Shown here piece after piece: positions 54,544 through 64,000 of a stretch of DNA of 64,000 bases. Within the stretch, counting starts at the first letter, position 1, and each line of letters opens with the position of its first letter. Both the position numbers and the translations under genes were made by a program. The stretch comes from Melitaea cinxia (lineage: Eukaryota > Arthropoda > Insecta > Lepidoptera > Nymphalidae). The stretch is from positions 10,066,159 through 10,130,158 of the forward strand of contig NC_059400.1 in the NCBI RefSeq assembly GCF_905220565.1, written 5' to 3'. The notes under the pieces were generated by a model, which was given only the letters and a program-made list of their open reading frames with translations, ran no database searches and was not told the origin of the DNA.

Positions 54544-55512
54544 ATGAGCGTCATACCATCTAAAAAATACTCGGGTCCCACACTCGCCGGCTCGCATCCT
54601 GACTACACGGATTACGATTCTACAACCTCAGATTCCCGAATCACTAAACGGAAGCGTAAACAACAAGAAACAGACCATGTTCAGAGGGCGGACTTTAACG
54701 AATTTAGGAAAGAGATAATGTCATATCTTGAAAATATAAAGCAGTCTAATGATGAGTTTATGCACAATATAAGATCCGAAATTACAGAAATTAAAACTCA
54801 AGTAAGTACAGTAACAAAAAATATTGAAATTTTATCGCAACAACAAATTCAATTTAGAAATGACCTCGCTGACCTTTCTAAATCATTAGACTTTCACACA
54901 AAATCATTCGATGATCTCAAAATTAAAACACAAGCTATGTCTAAAGATATTATTGAAATTAAAAAAATCGAAAAAGAAGTTGAAACATACAAATACCGTC
55001 TTTTAAATGTTGAACGAGATTTAAATATTCAACAGCAGCGTGACCGCATGTGTAATATAGAAATATCCGGATTTCCCGAGAAGAAAAATGAAGACCTTAC
55101 TCAGATATTTTTATCAATATGTACGGCCTTAGATGTTCAAGCATCTAAACAAAATATCATAAGCATATACCGAGTACCGCAAAGAATTACAAACACGAAA
55201 TTGCCTAAAAATATTGTTGCCAAAATGAGTGATCAGCTACTGAAAGATAAAATCATATCTGCTATTCGCAGAAAAAAAGGACTCACCACTGCTGAACTAG
55301 GACTTATGAAATCCATAGAGTCCAAAAAAATTTATATAAACGAGCATTTAACTCAGTTCAACAAAACGCTTCTTAAGAAAACTCGTGAAGCTGCAGCAAT
55401 TGCCGCCTTCCAACACGTCTGGATCCGTAACGGAAAAATTTTTGTAAGAAAAAACGACACATCACCTTTTTTAAATATCACAAGCACAAAAGACTTAGAA
55501 AAGATAAAGTGA
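54544..55512 (+). CDS. LINE ORF1 protein (coiled coil, RNA binding)
   Basis: 322 residues. A basic start (ITKRKRKQQE) is followed by a long coiled coil (about residues 45-170, many I/L/V heptads), then an RRM-like and C-terminal region with CNIEISGFPEKKNEDL, IYRVPQ, RRKKGLTT and the conserved IYINEHLTQFNKTLL...VWIRNGKIFVRKN end. Such ORF1 proteins bind the element RNA and act as chaperones. No CCHC knuckle. Starts 31 bases or more before any other good ATG; 5' leader only about 50 bases. Confidence 0.88.
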   Translation: MSVIPSKKYSGPTLAGSHPDYTDYDSTTSDSRITKRKRKQQETDHVQRADFNEFRKEIMSYLENIKQSNDEFMHNIRSEITEIKTQVSTVTKNIEILSQQQIQFRNDLADLSKSLDFHTKSFDDLKIKTQAMSKDIIEIKKIEKEVETYKYRLLNVERDLNIQQQRDRMCNIEISGFPEKKNEDLTQIFLSICTALDVQASKQNIISIYRVPQRITNTKLPKNIVAKMSDQLLKDKIISAIRRKKGLTTAELGLMKSIESKKIYINEHLTQFNKTLLKKTREAAAIAAFQHVWIRNGKIFVRKNDTSPFLNITSTKDLEKIK

Positions 55513-55815
55513 TTATTTTTACTATATTTAATTTAGAACATAAAGTTATGATACCCAAGGGAAGTACTAAATTATATATCTATTATATCTCATATGTATT
55601 TAAACACTATTTATTATTAAATAATTATTTTATATATAAAAATATATATTATTTTATATATGCTTACACAGTTAACTACATCTCTCTGCTAAACTTTTAT
55701 ACAAATATTATAATTATTCAGACAATATCAAGTTTTCTAAAATATTATATGCTATTATTATACATATACTGTATGTTTGACTGCGTGTACATTTATATGT
55801 ACACTTGTTTAATAA
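55513..55815 (+). other. LINE spacer between ORF1 and ORF2
   Basis: Very AT-rich, about 300 bases. An open frame here (55509-55847) is a composition artefact of repeated TAT/ATA codons. Confidence 0.6.
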
Positions 55816-58764
55816 TTGGAATATTTCTTACATATGATGATGGCTAATTATAATAGTTTTTTAAGTAATACGAATCTAAATATCTACTATCAAAATGTTC
55901 GTGGCCTACGAACCAAATGTTTACATTTATATAATAATATACTAATGAATGATTATGACATTTTATCATTCACAGAAACATGGTTGCAGAGTGATATTTT
56001 AGACTCGGAGTTGTGTGACGGTAGGTATGTAATATTTCGTTCAGATCGAGAAAGCTTAGCAACAAACAAAAGTAGAGGAGGTGGTGTTATGCTATGTGTG
56101 CGACGGGATCTGGATCCAGTACCGTGTTTAGAGTGGCAGGGCACCCCTGCCACTGAGTCACTGTGTATATCTATACCAGCAAATGTTATAAACTCACGCC
56201 ACACACTACGTATTATTCTGGTTTATTTGCCACCTGATTTGAACGACTTTAATATTCGTTATGTAGAATTGGAAAAAAGTATACAACACATAATTGATAG
56301 GTTTCCTTTTGATAACTTACTATTGCTAGGCGATTTTAACCTACCTTGTTTATCCTGGACCAACTATAATGAATATTTAAACCTTTACTCGGGCTCTAAA
56401 GTCGTATCTGATAGTGCTAATTCATTTGTAGATCTAATGTACTTCCTAGGATTAAAACAATATAATTTAGTTAAGAATGAATTTAGTAAAATATTAGATT
56501 TATGCTTTAGCAACACTCCGTGCTCCGTATCGCATATAGTATCAAGACCAATCATTGTTGAGGATAAATATCATCCAGCATTAAATATAGATGTTTTAGA
56601 TTTAAACGTATCCCCTTTACTTGAGAATAAAGTACAAACTCCCAATTTCTACAAATGTAATTATGATGATATTAACAATTACCTCAAAAAATTCGATTGG
56701 AAACATTTGTTATCTTGCGATTCGGTAAATGACGCTGTAACAATATTTTATAACATCATTCAATCATGTATTTCTTTATTAGTACCCATAAAAGTTTCTT
56801 ATAAAAAATCATATCCTTCATGGTATAGCCGTGCCCTAATAAAAATTATTAAAGAAAAAAATAAACTTCATAAGCGATGGAAAAAGTACGGTAACCCCAG
56901 AGACTATGATGAGTTTAGTTTACTAAGAGAAAGGCAGCACCGAGTTCAAAAAGCCTGTTTCGATTTTTTCACTAGCTCTTCTGAAAAACTCATTAAAAAA
57001 TCACCTAAATACTTTTGGAAATATGTTAAAAACAAAATGGGATCTGCAAACTATCCTTCTAAATTCACACATAACAATATTGACTATACCAAGGGCGATG
57101 ATATATGTAACGCATTTAACATGTTTTTTGAAAGTGTTTTTTTAAGACCTCAGGGAGCAAACCCTACAACGCCTACAACCTTTACTAACTCTAGTAGTGA
57201 CTGTTTGTCCAAAATTAATGTTAACAAACATAATGTTTTGAAAATTTTACGTACTATAGACACAAGTAAAGGTGCAGGATGTGACGGTATCCCACCATTG
57301 TTTTTCGTTTCTTGTGCTGACAGCCTCTGCTATCCTATTGCAATATTGTTTGACAGGTCACTACAACAAGGAATTTTTCCTGATGCCTGGAAAAAAGCCC
57401 AAATTGTTCCCGTCCATAAAAAAGGTTCAAAATCATTAATTTCTAACTATCGTCCAATATCCATTCTCAATACTATCGCTAAGTTGTTTGAAAAAGTAGT
57501 GTATGAAGATATCTACTCAATTATTGCTAAGGGCATCCCACATACACAACACGGATTCATACGCGGTAGGTCAACCTTATCTAATTTAGCTATATTTTCT
57601 GATTTTGTTTTAAAGGCAATGGAGAAGGGTGGACAGGTTGACGTGGTCTATACGGATTTTGAGAAAGCTTTCGACCGTGTAGACCATGACATCCTTCTTG
57701 AAAAGCTACACGGTCTCGGAATTCATGGTGATTTGTTACGTTGGGTGCGATCATATCTCACAAACCGTACGCAGACTGTTGTTCTTGGAGGTTATAGGTC
57801 CGACTACATCCATGTACCCTCTGGAATACCCCAGGGATCTCATCTCGGCCCTCTTTTCTATAGCGCATATATTTATGACATAAGTACGGTTCTTGTAAAC
57901 TCAAAACACTTACTCTATGCTGACGACAAAAAAGTATACATGAGCGTACGCACGGTTGATGATTGTAAGCGGTTACAACATGATCTTAACAACCTATTTG
58001 ATTACTATACAAAGAACAATATAAATGTTAGTATTCAGAAATGTCAATGTATTAGTTTTACTCGTAAAAATAACCCCATTCTTTTTAAATATAATTTTAA
58101 TGGTGTTGAAATTGGCAGAACAAATTTAGTCCGTGATTTAGGTGTATATTTTGATAGCAAAATGTTAATGTCTTCTCATATTGATTTAATTAGATCCAAA
58201 GCACTAAGAAATCTTGGTTTTGTCATACGAACCTGTAGTCCCTTTAAAGATCCTCTTAGCTTCAAAATAGTTTATTATGCATACGTTAGAAGCATCTTAG
58301 AATACGCAGCTCCTATATGGTCTCCAAGGTATGATGTTTATATAAAACGCATTGAAAGTGTACAAAAGAAATTTGTTCATTACCTTAAATTTAAGTGTAA
58401 AAAAGCCGATATAAGTGATGAATACGTAGATATCTGCCGAGCTTATAACCTTCTGACGTTAACGGAACGCAGGGAGGTATTAGACATGGGGCTATTGTAT
58501 GATATATTTCGTGGCCGCATCAACTGCCCGGAGCTTGCTGAACGCATTATACTAAACAACCCTTCACGACGCACAAGACACACTGCCTTATTTTATGTCC
58601 CGAAGTGCTCCACCAACTATGTACAGAATTCTATACTTACAAGATTACCTAACTCATACAATTTGAAATTTCAAGACGTAGATATTTTCAAAGGTTCAAA
58701 AAATATTTTTCAAAATAAAATAAAACAACAGTTCTTTAAAAAAAATAATCAAAACAACAACTAA
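55816..58764 (+). CDS. LINE ORF2: endonuclease and reverse transcriptase
   Basis: 982 residues from the first ATG; the start may be at a later Met (55834 or 55837). An APE-type endonuclease occupies about residues 10-240: NIYYQNVRGL, LSFTETWL (catalytic Glu), LLLGDFNLPCLSW, and YHPAL where the usual SDH is changed to KYH. The reverse transcriptase spans about 470-750: GCDGIPPLF, NYRPISILN, YTDFEKAFDRVDH (Asp of motif A), SGIPQGSHLGPLFY, LLYADDKKVY (YADD). After it comes a C-terminal domain of about 200 residues without RNase H. This enzyme nicks the target DNA and copies the element RNA there. No stop or frameshift. Confidence 0.93.
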   Translation: MEYFLHMMMANYNSFLSNTNLNIYYQNVRGLRTKCLHLYNNILMNDYDILSFTETWLQSDILDSELCDGRYVIFRSDRESLATNKSRGGGVMLCVRRDLDPVPCLEWQGTPATESLCISIPANVINSRHTLRIILVYLPPDLNDFNIRYVELEKSIQHIIDRFPFDNLLLLGDFNLPCLSWTNYNEYLNLYSGSKVVSDSANSFVDLMYFLGLKQYNLVKNEFSKILDLCFSNTPCSVSHIVSRPIIVEDKYHPALNIDVLDLNVSPLLENKVQTPNFYKCNYDDINNYLKKFDWKHLLSCDSVNDAVTIFYNIIQSCISLLVPIKVSYKKSYPSWYSRALIKIIKEKNKLHKRWKKYGNPRDYDEFSLLRERQHRVQKACFDFFTSSSEKLIKKSPKYFWKYVKNKMGSANYPSKFTHNNIDYTKGDDICNAFNMFFESVFLRPQGANPTTPTTFTNSSSDCLSKINVNKHNVLKILRTIDTSKGAGCDGIPPLFFVSCADSLCYPIAILFDRSLQQGIFPDAWKKAQIVPVHKKGSKSLISNYRPISILNTIAKLFEKVVYEDIYSIIAKGIPHTQHGFIRGRSTLSNLAIFSDFVLKAMEKGGQVDVVYTDFEKAFDRVDHDILLEKLHGLGIHGDLLRWVRSYLTNRTQTVVLGGYRSDYIHVPSGIPQGSHLGPLFYSAYIYDISTVLVNSKHLLYADDKKVYMSVRTVDDCKRLQHDLNNLFDYYTKNNINVSIQKCQCISFTRKNNPILFKYNFNGVEIGRTNLVRDLGVYFDSKMLMSSHIDLIRSKALRNLGFVIRTCSPFKDPLSFKIVYYAYVRSILEYAAPIWSPRYDVYIKRIESVQKKFVHYLKFKCKKADISDEYVDICRAYNLLTLTERREVLDMGLLYDIFRGRINCPELAERIILNNPSRRTRHTALFYVPKCSTNYVQNSILTRLPNSYNLKFQDVDIFKGSKNIFQNKIKQQFFKKNNQNNN

Positions 58765-58904
58765 AATATATATAATTTACATATATTTCATAAATATTTA
58801 CATAATCTTCACTATTATTATTATCAATATTATATTTCCTTCCAATAGAGTAAATTGTTTTTAATTTATACTTCCCATGGGTACTTATAGGTTAAATATA
58901 GAAA

Positions 58905-58999
58905 TAATTTTTTTTTTTTTTTTTTTTTTTTTCTTTTTCTTTTTTCTTTTTTTTTTCACCGTGTTAATGGTTTTGTGTTTCCTTTTTTTTTTTTTTTTG
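58905..58999 (+). repeat. T-rich tract in the LINE 3' UTR
   Basis: Runs of 9-25 T broken by single C, G or A. Confidence 0.85.
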
Positions 59000-59117
59000 T
59001 TTTTCACGTTTGTTAATTTAAATTTTAAACCGATGGATGGTCGTTATTGGCCTTTTTAATTATATTTAATCCTTGTTTGTTTTATAATTTTTTCTGTGCT
59101 GTGTACCATCCCTTGTA

Positions 59118-59119
59118 TA

Positions 59120-59154
<35 letters not shown>
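59118..59154 (+). repeat. (TAAA)n tail of the LINE
   Basis: About nine TAAA units at the end of the element, directly followed by R1 sequence. Confidence 0.9.
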
Positions 59155-59216
59155 AAAGTTATGTGGTAAAAAGCACAGTCGAAATGAGAACCTCCTCCGT
59201 TTTTTAGTCGGTTAAA

Positions 59217-62200
59217 AATAAAGTACTATAAGCTTCCCATACACTTAATAGCACTGTACAGTCTTATATTTTTTGTAGTATACAAGTGCAATACGATATA
59301 AACTAGTAAAACTATTTTGGCTAAGGTTTTAAAAAATTAAATCTGTATTATAAGAAATAATGCTTTACTTCAAGTTTTGTCAAGCTTGAAAGATCACAAA
59401 AAAAAAATACGAATGTTTACAAAAAACGGTTGCGAGAAACAGTTTACCAAATTTCCATCGTACGACCCGCAGAAATTCCGATTATTATCATTATGACATA
59501 CAGAACCTTAAAACTAGCACACCAAAAACATGACTTAGTAAACGTGTAGAATAAGGCTTCTGGATTCTAAAGTTGCGGTGAAGTACCGATGCATGTTAAA
59601 AAATAATAATAATAATATATGGAATAACAAAAGCACGGGCATAATAAGCCTGTGGATATATCACATAATTAAAAAAAACGTGTAAATTGTATGTCATATA
59701 AAGGAAAGTATATTTTAACACACAAACCGTACTGTTTTAGTGTTTCCGGTGTTAGAGTTACTAATAGTCTGGTGATCATTAAATATAATAAAAATATAAA
59801 CTTTTAAGTGTGTAGTTAACAATGAAACAGTAAAATACTTTAGTTATCATCAGTTACTGTTTGTTTTATCGGCTATCTGTAAATTATCGCCGTGGACAGA
59901 GAAAGTTCTCATCTAGACGTAGTAAACACGGGTGAACATTCGAATGCTTTTCCCATGATGACGCTAGAAAGTGGTTGAGCGGGAATCTCTATTATCGTAA
60001 TGATTTTTTTATTAATCATAAGAAATTTATCATTTAATTACTGTTTTTCATTAAACTTGATTAATAAAACAATGAGTAATAAAGGTTATGACGTTTACTT
60101 TAGTAACTTATCACATTTTTATTCAATTTCATCAAATGATAAGAGTAAATAAAAGCATATTATTTTTCATAAATGACAAATTAAAAATATAAAAAGTTAC
60201 CCATAATCATAAATAAAAGAAACGTTATGTTGTACTACTTTTTCTTCAAATGAAATTATTAGTAATTATTTTCCTTTTACCTCCAAGTACTCATTTTAAA
60301 TCATATCAACGAACGGAATAATAATAATATTCAAGCTACCGATTTGTTTTGTGAATATTTATTATGATAACCTATATTCGTATTATAACGCCTACAAAAA
60401 AATTCGGAAAAAAATATAACAGGTACACATCTTTTGTTAGTAGGTACACATCTTTTGTAGTCAATAGATTATTATTACAATAAAAAGTATATTTTACATC
60501 TTACAGTATTTTTAGCACACAAATTAGACGAAAGATTCACTATATTTTATTATGGCTTTGGCTTATTCGTTTTATTACAATATTAAAATATTATGGTTCT
60601 GTTCACGGTTGGTAATTTTGAATGATATTTTATTTTTAATTACAATCATAATAAGTGGCATACTTTATCTGGTTTAACTCTCAGGTAGGGTCAATGAACG
60701 ATGGAACGAGTCAACGGATCCAGGGAACATTAAGTAAATATTTCATACTAATATATAAGGAAGTGAGATATGAAGACACTGTATGAGGGAGACTGGCCGA
60801 ACATTTCAGAGCTTCGTTTAAATGAAATATGCTTTGAGCACAAGTAATACTATTATTATTTTGTTAAAAACAAGTAGCGGTATAAAGTTTATTACTGGCT
60901 CTATAATATAAACTATAGCATATTACATATTTTAAGCATTACAGTATTATTACTTGTATGTTTAAAGCCTATTATAAACCTTCCTAGATAAATAGTCAAT
61001 CTTACGGAAACAAAATAATAAAATTGGACTTACAAACTCTGACATTAGCAAACAAGTTCCGCTTCTAGAAGCGATTGTCGAACATTTTACAGCCTAAGTT
61101 ATGACAATGCTTATTCATTAAAATAATAACTCCGGCATTATTGTATCAATGTAAATTAACTGACACGTAATTATGTTAACGGTTACTGTTCCGCTTGTTT
61201 GCTATAGTCGGATGTTTTATAGCCTATGTTATGACCAGACATAGTAATTAAAATAATATTAAGTATCATAAAAATCCACATAGAAAAGCTCATCATTATC
61301 TGTTGATAGAAGCGTTTATTACTTGACCTCGTCTGTATGTAATATTACTATCCTTCTTTCTCTCTTTGTCTCTCTCTCTCGCTACCTTTAAATATTATAA
61401 ATGCGAAAGTTTGTGAGGAATAGATGTATGTTTGGGTGATTTGTGATGAAACTTTGTACGTAGATAGTTGAAGATTTAGAATAATAGTGAGCTTCTTCTC
61501 ATTACTAAAATCTCACAGAACTATCAATTATGAGGACGAAATTTTTAATACATTTTGAAAAGTGTTGCCCTAAACAAAATCACGATTTCCTATTTTCTAT
61601 TAGAACTTAGATAATTTGTTTTGTAGATAAGCCATCCTGGTTATCGTGGTTTGACGTGTAACATTTAATAGTGACTACTTGAGTACGAGTAAAGATATGA
61701 CCGTTTGAGTGCGGTATTTGTGTTCAACAATAGAATTATGATGAGATGAGAATTTATTCAGTCGTCTGTTATGCAAAGCTAATAATAATTTTGTAATACA
61801 AATATATATTTTAATATCGCGTCCTTAACAATCCATCTGTTTAAAGAGAAATATATATGAAGCAATACATTATAAATATTTGCGTTTCAAGTGTCAGGTT
61901 AAGTTATGTATGGTGTTATTATTATAGACCAGTAAACTGATCCCTAAATCGTTCGAAACAAATCTATATAAATAAAAATGTATCGCTAAAATTAATGTAC
62001 CTATGTATATACATAATTTTGGTATTAGGTTATAAAATATAGAAGGTACGTTATTGTTTAAAATGTAGTAAACCCGAGGAGTTGCGTCACTTAGAACCAG
62101 TTGACCTCGGTTAGATCTAAGTTTCTGACATCCGTGCCTTCCTCGTATATAAACTATAAATAAATACATTAAAAATGTATACACAATTATGTAGCCTTGA

Positions 62201-64000
62201 AACAAGACAATTTTGTTTAGGTTAAAATTGAAGCAAATAACCAAACGATATTGTGTAAGAGTAGGTGATATCGATACCGGCTCAATAGGGTTTCTCAAGT
62301 AATGTCGCTATTGAATGAAATTATAGGTGTGACATTCAGAGCGTGATAAGATTGCTTACCATACACTCTATTTGCATAGTTTCTTCATCGAAACATAAGC
62401 CTTAGTTGAGCAGTCATGACATATTTTCTATACCTCTGATTGCACCATCTAATTATAATTATAATTATATATATACCAGTCTATAATAATAATCATCGCC
62501 ATAATAATCGCCATTCGCACAAAATGTGTAAACTGTTATATTAACGACCGGACAGCGGAATTCTAGTTTATATATATTTTTAAATTTGGCCACACATTTT
62601 GTGGCACTGAAGCTTAAAATATAAATTTTACGCGTCTGTTTATTTCATAACTTTTAACAAAATATTTTTCCATTATTACTGTATTTACAACCCAGTATTT
62701 TCATAAAACATTAAAAAACTTATTAATGCTCAAATGACGTCGTGGTCGTATGACTTAATAAATTCCACACTTTTGCCTTTTTAAGTCTTTTGTCTTTATA
62801 GACTAAAATTTAGTAATAACATTACATGTATGAAACGTGTTGATACTAACTTACTCAATATGATTCCACACACAATATGTCGATAATAAGTAATAGCAAT
62901 AATATTTTAACGTCAGTGTAATTTAATGTAAGTAGGTACTTATCAGTACCTACTTATGCTAATAACTTGCAACATATTAACTTTCAAATTTTTTAATGTA
63001 TAAGAAGTGGCTTTCTTTTATAGTATTCTTGTTCTATGGAAATTCGTTTGTATTTAGATCTTAGTAAGAATGTATTAGGTATGTTATGCAAAGATTTTCT
63101 CACAAGACTTGCATACACACTTACTATAATATAATAGCGAGTTATAAAAATATAATTTCTAAGAAATAAATTATTTCTTATCAGTCTATTTTATTGTACA
63201 TTTATAAAATATTGTAAATATCAACAAAGATTTTAAAAACTATGATTAATACTAATTCAACGAAAAATTTAAATGTTTCGTTTGTTAAAAAAAATCAAAT
63301 GTTATATCTACTCAATTAAAACATTTTAAATAAATAATTTTATTGTGAACAAAATCCAATAAATAATACGTCTTTATATAAAAAAAGATTTGTAACTAAT
63401 TGTTTAAAACGAATAGGTATCATTTTGTTTATAAATCATCAGCTCAAGGATTTCATTTAACCATCAAATCTCATCAAAAAACATTGACACGCCTATAATA
63501 AAAACGTGTGAAACACTTGAAGGACTTCGACATCAAGTATAAAACGTACGAGTAAGTAGGTACAATGACATGATCCCGTGATCCGCGTGTTGATAGGTAC
63601 TAAGTACCTACTATATATTTGTAATTATTTCGTAATATAATTATTGGTAATTTCGTAATAATTACAGTCGTGTTGAATCTCGGGCGGTTGTGAGAAAGAG
63701 TAGAGTGAAAGCATTAATAACACGTCAATATAGTAACTACTCGTCATTGGTTACATGTACACACACACCATAAAAATTGTTGTGTTCATTAACAATGCTT
63801 TCCGAGTTTTTTTCTAAACGGCTATGAAGTATGAATCAATAGATATTTTATAGACTACCTACTTTTTAAACGGTTTTATTTAGCTCACCCCGTTTGTTTT
63901 ATTTATTATTTATTATTTATTCTTGGGTCAAATTTAGTAATTCAAATTTCACCCTCTTCCTGTCAACCGATTAATCTGAAATTTTGTATACACTTTGGAT
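59217..64000. other. No gene recognised
   Basis: About 4.8 kb of AT-rich sequence without a supported exon on either strand. A 134-codon minus-strand frame (61894-62298) has no recognisable domain and its codon use follows the local AT bias. Short microsatellites (TCTC near 61360; ATAT) occur. The last 40 bases ('accgattaatctgaaatttt') resemble Helitron-like subterminal sequence. Confidence 0.5.

Larger units (their letters stand above)
54493..59154 (+). mobile_element. Non-LTR retrotransposon, Jockey/CR1 group, apparently intact
   Basis: About 4.66 kb: short 5' leader, ORF1 (54544-55512), a 300-base AT-rich spacer, ORF2 (55816-58764), a 3' UTR with a T-rich tract, and a (TAAA)n tail. Inserted into an R1 repeat in the same orientation. 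Both frames lack stops or shifts, so the copy is young and might still be able to move. Clade placement within Jockey/CR1 is from general family knowledge. Confidence 0.9.
54254..59213 (+). repeat. R1 interspersed repeat split by the LINE
   Basis: Left part 54254-54492 ('gtgtttacttgcaaac' to 'ggtacacccagtaaaa'), right part 59155-59213 ('aaagttatgtggtaaaaagc' to 'ttttagtcggtt'). Intact R1 copies read 'acacccagtaaaaagttatg' across this point, which locates the insertion. Confidence 0.75.

Noticed and set aside
55509..55847. 112-codon frame between LINE ORF1 and ORF2
   Set aside because: Composed almost entirely of Tyr, Ile, Phe and Leu codons in an AT-rich spacer; no family similarity.
61894..62298. 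134-codon minus-strand frame
   Set aside because: No recognisable domain, no splice or promoter context, AT-biased composition; could not be supported as a gene.

Overview
This is a window from an insect nuclear genome, very probably a moth or butterfly. The evidence is AT-rich non-coding DNA, split genes with GT-AG introns, orthologues of fly genes (coronin, bitesize), and a dense load of repeats of lepidopteran type (Helitron-like copies ending in a hairpin plus CTAG, tRNA-derived SINEs, RTE-like tails with GAT repeats). No bacterial or viral gene organisation is seen. Splice structures below were deduced by hand from reading frame, intron phase and family similarity; no transcript data were available. 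LAYOUT. 1-2984: non-coding, Helitron-like copies. 2985-24200 (+): a complete 12-exon coronin gene of about 550 residues. Its introns hold a hAT remnant with a perfect 8-bp target duplication (5425-6206), a TA-flanked MITE inside a Helitron-like copy (8418-9227), a MITE with long inverted repeats (11891-12396), SINEs and several copies of two high-copy families, called R1 and R2 here. The tail of coronin exon 6 plus the first 15 bases of its intron (with the 5' splice site) is tandemly repeated about 20 times at 13641-16527. 24201-27300: 3' UTR and intergenic. 27560-29624 (-): a small Ly6/uPAR-type secreted, probably GPI-anchored protein gene with two interchangeable exons that each encode the first half of the Ly6 domain. 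30830-32349: a broken Tc1/mariner-type transposase. 33457-47432 (-): a synaptotagmin-like protein gene (bitesize/Slp family) with two C2 domains and a long, low-complexity N-terminal exon; a second long open exon (44553-45222) may be an alternative 5' exon. Its introns hold an element with inverted ends that contains a U2 snRNA-like fragment, and a THAP-domain remnant on the opposite strand. 47433-54253: repeats, a tRNA-like sequence and a perfect 64-bp palindrome. 54493-59154 (+): an apparently intact two-ORF non-LTR retrotransposon (Jockey/CR1 group) inserted into an R1 copy. 59217-64000: no gene recognised. HOW THE GENES RELATE. The host genes are not an operon; they are independent transcription units. 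Coronin acts on actin filaments, the Slp protein on membrane trafficking and cortical actin, and the Ly6 protein at the cell surface. The most notable observations are the 144-bp exon/5'-splice-site array in coronin and the interchangeable half-domain exons in the Ly6 gene.
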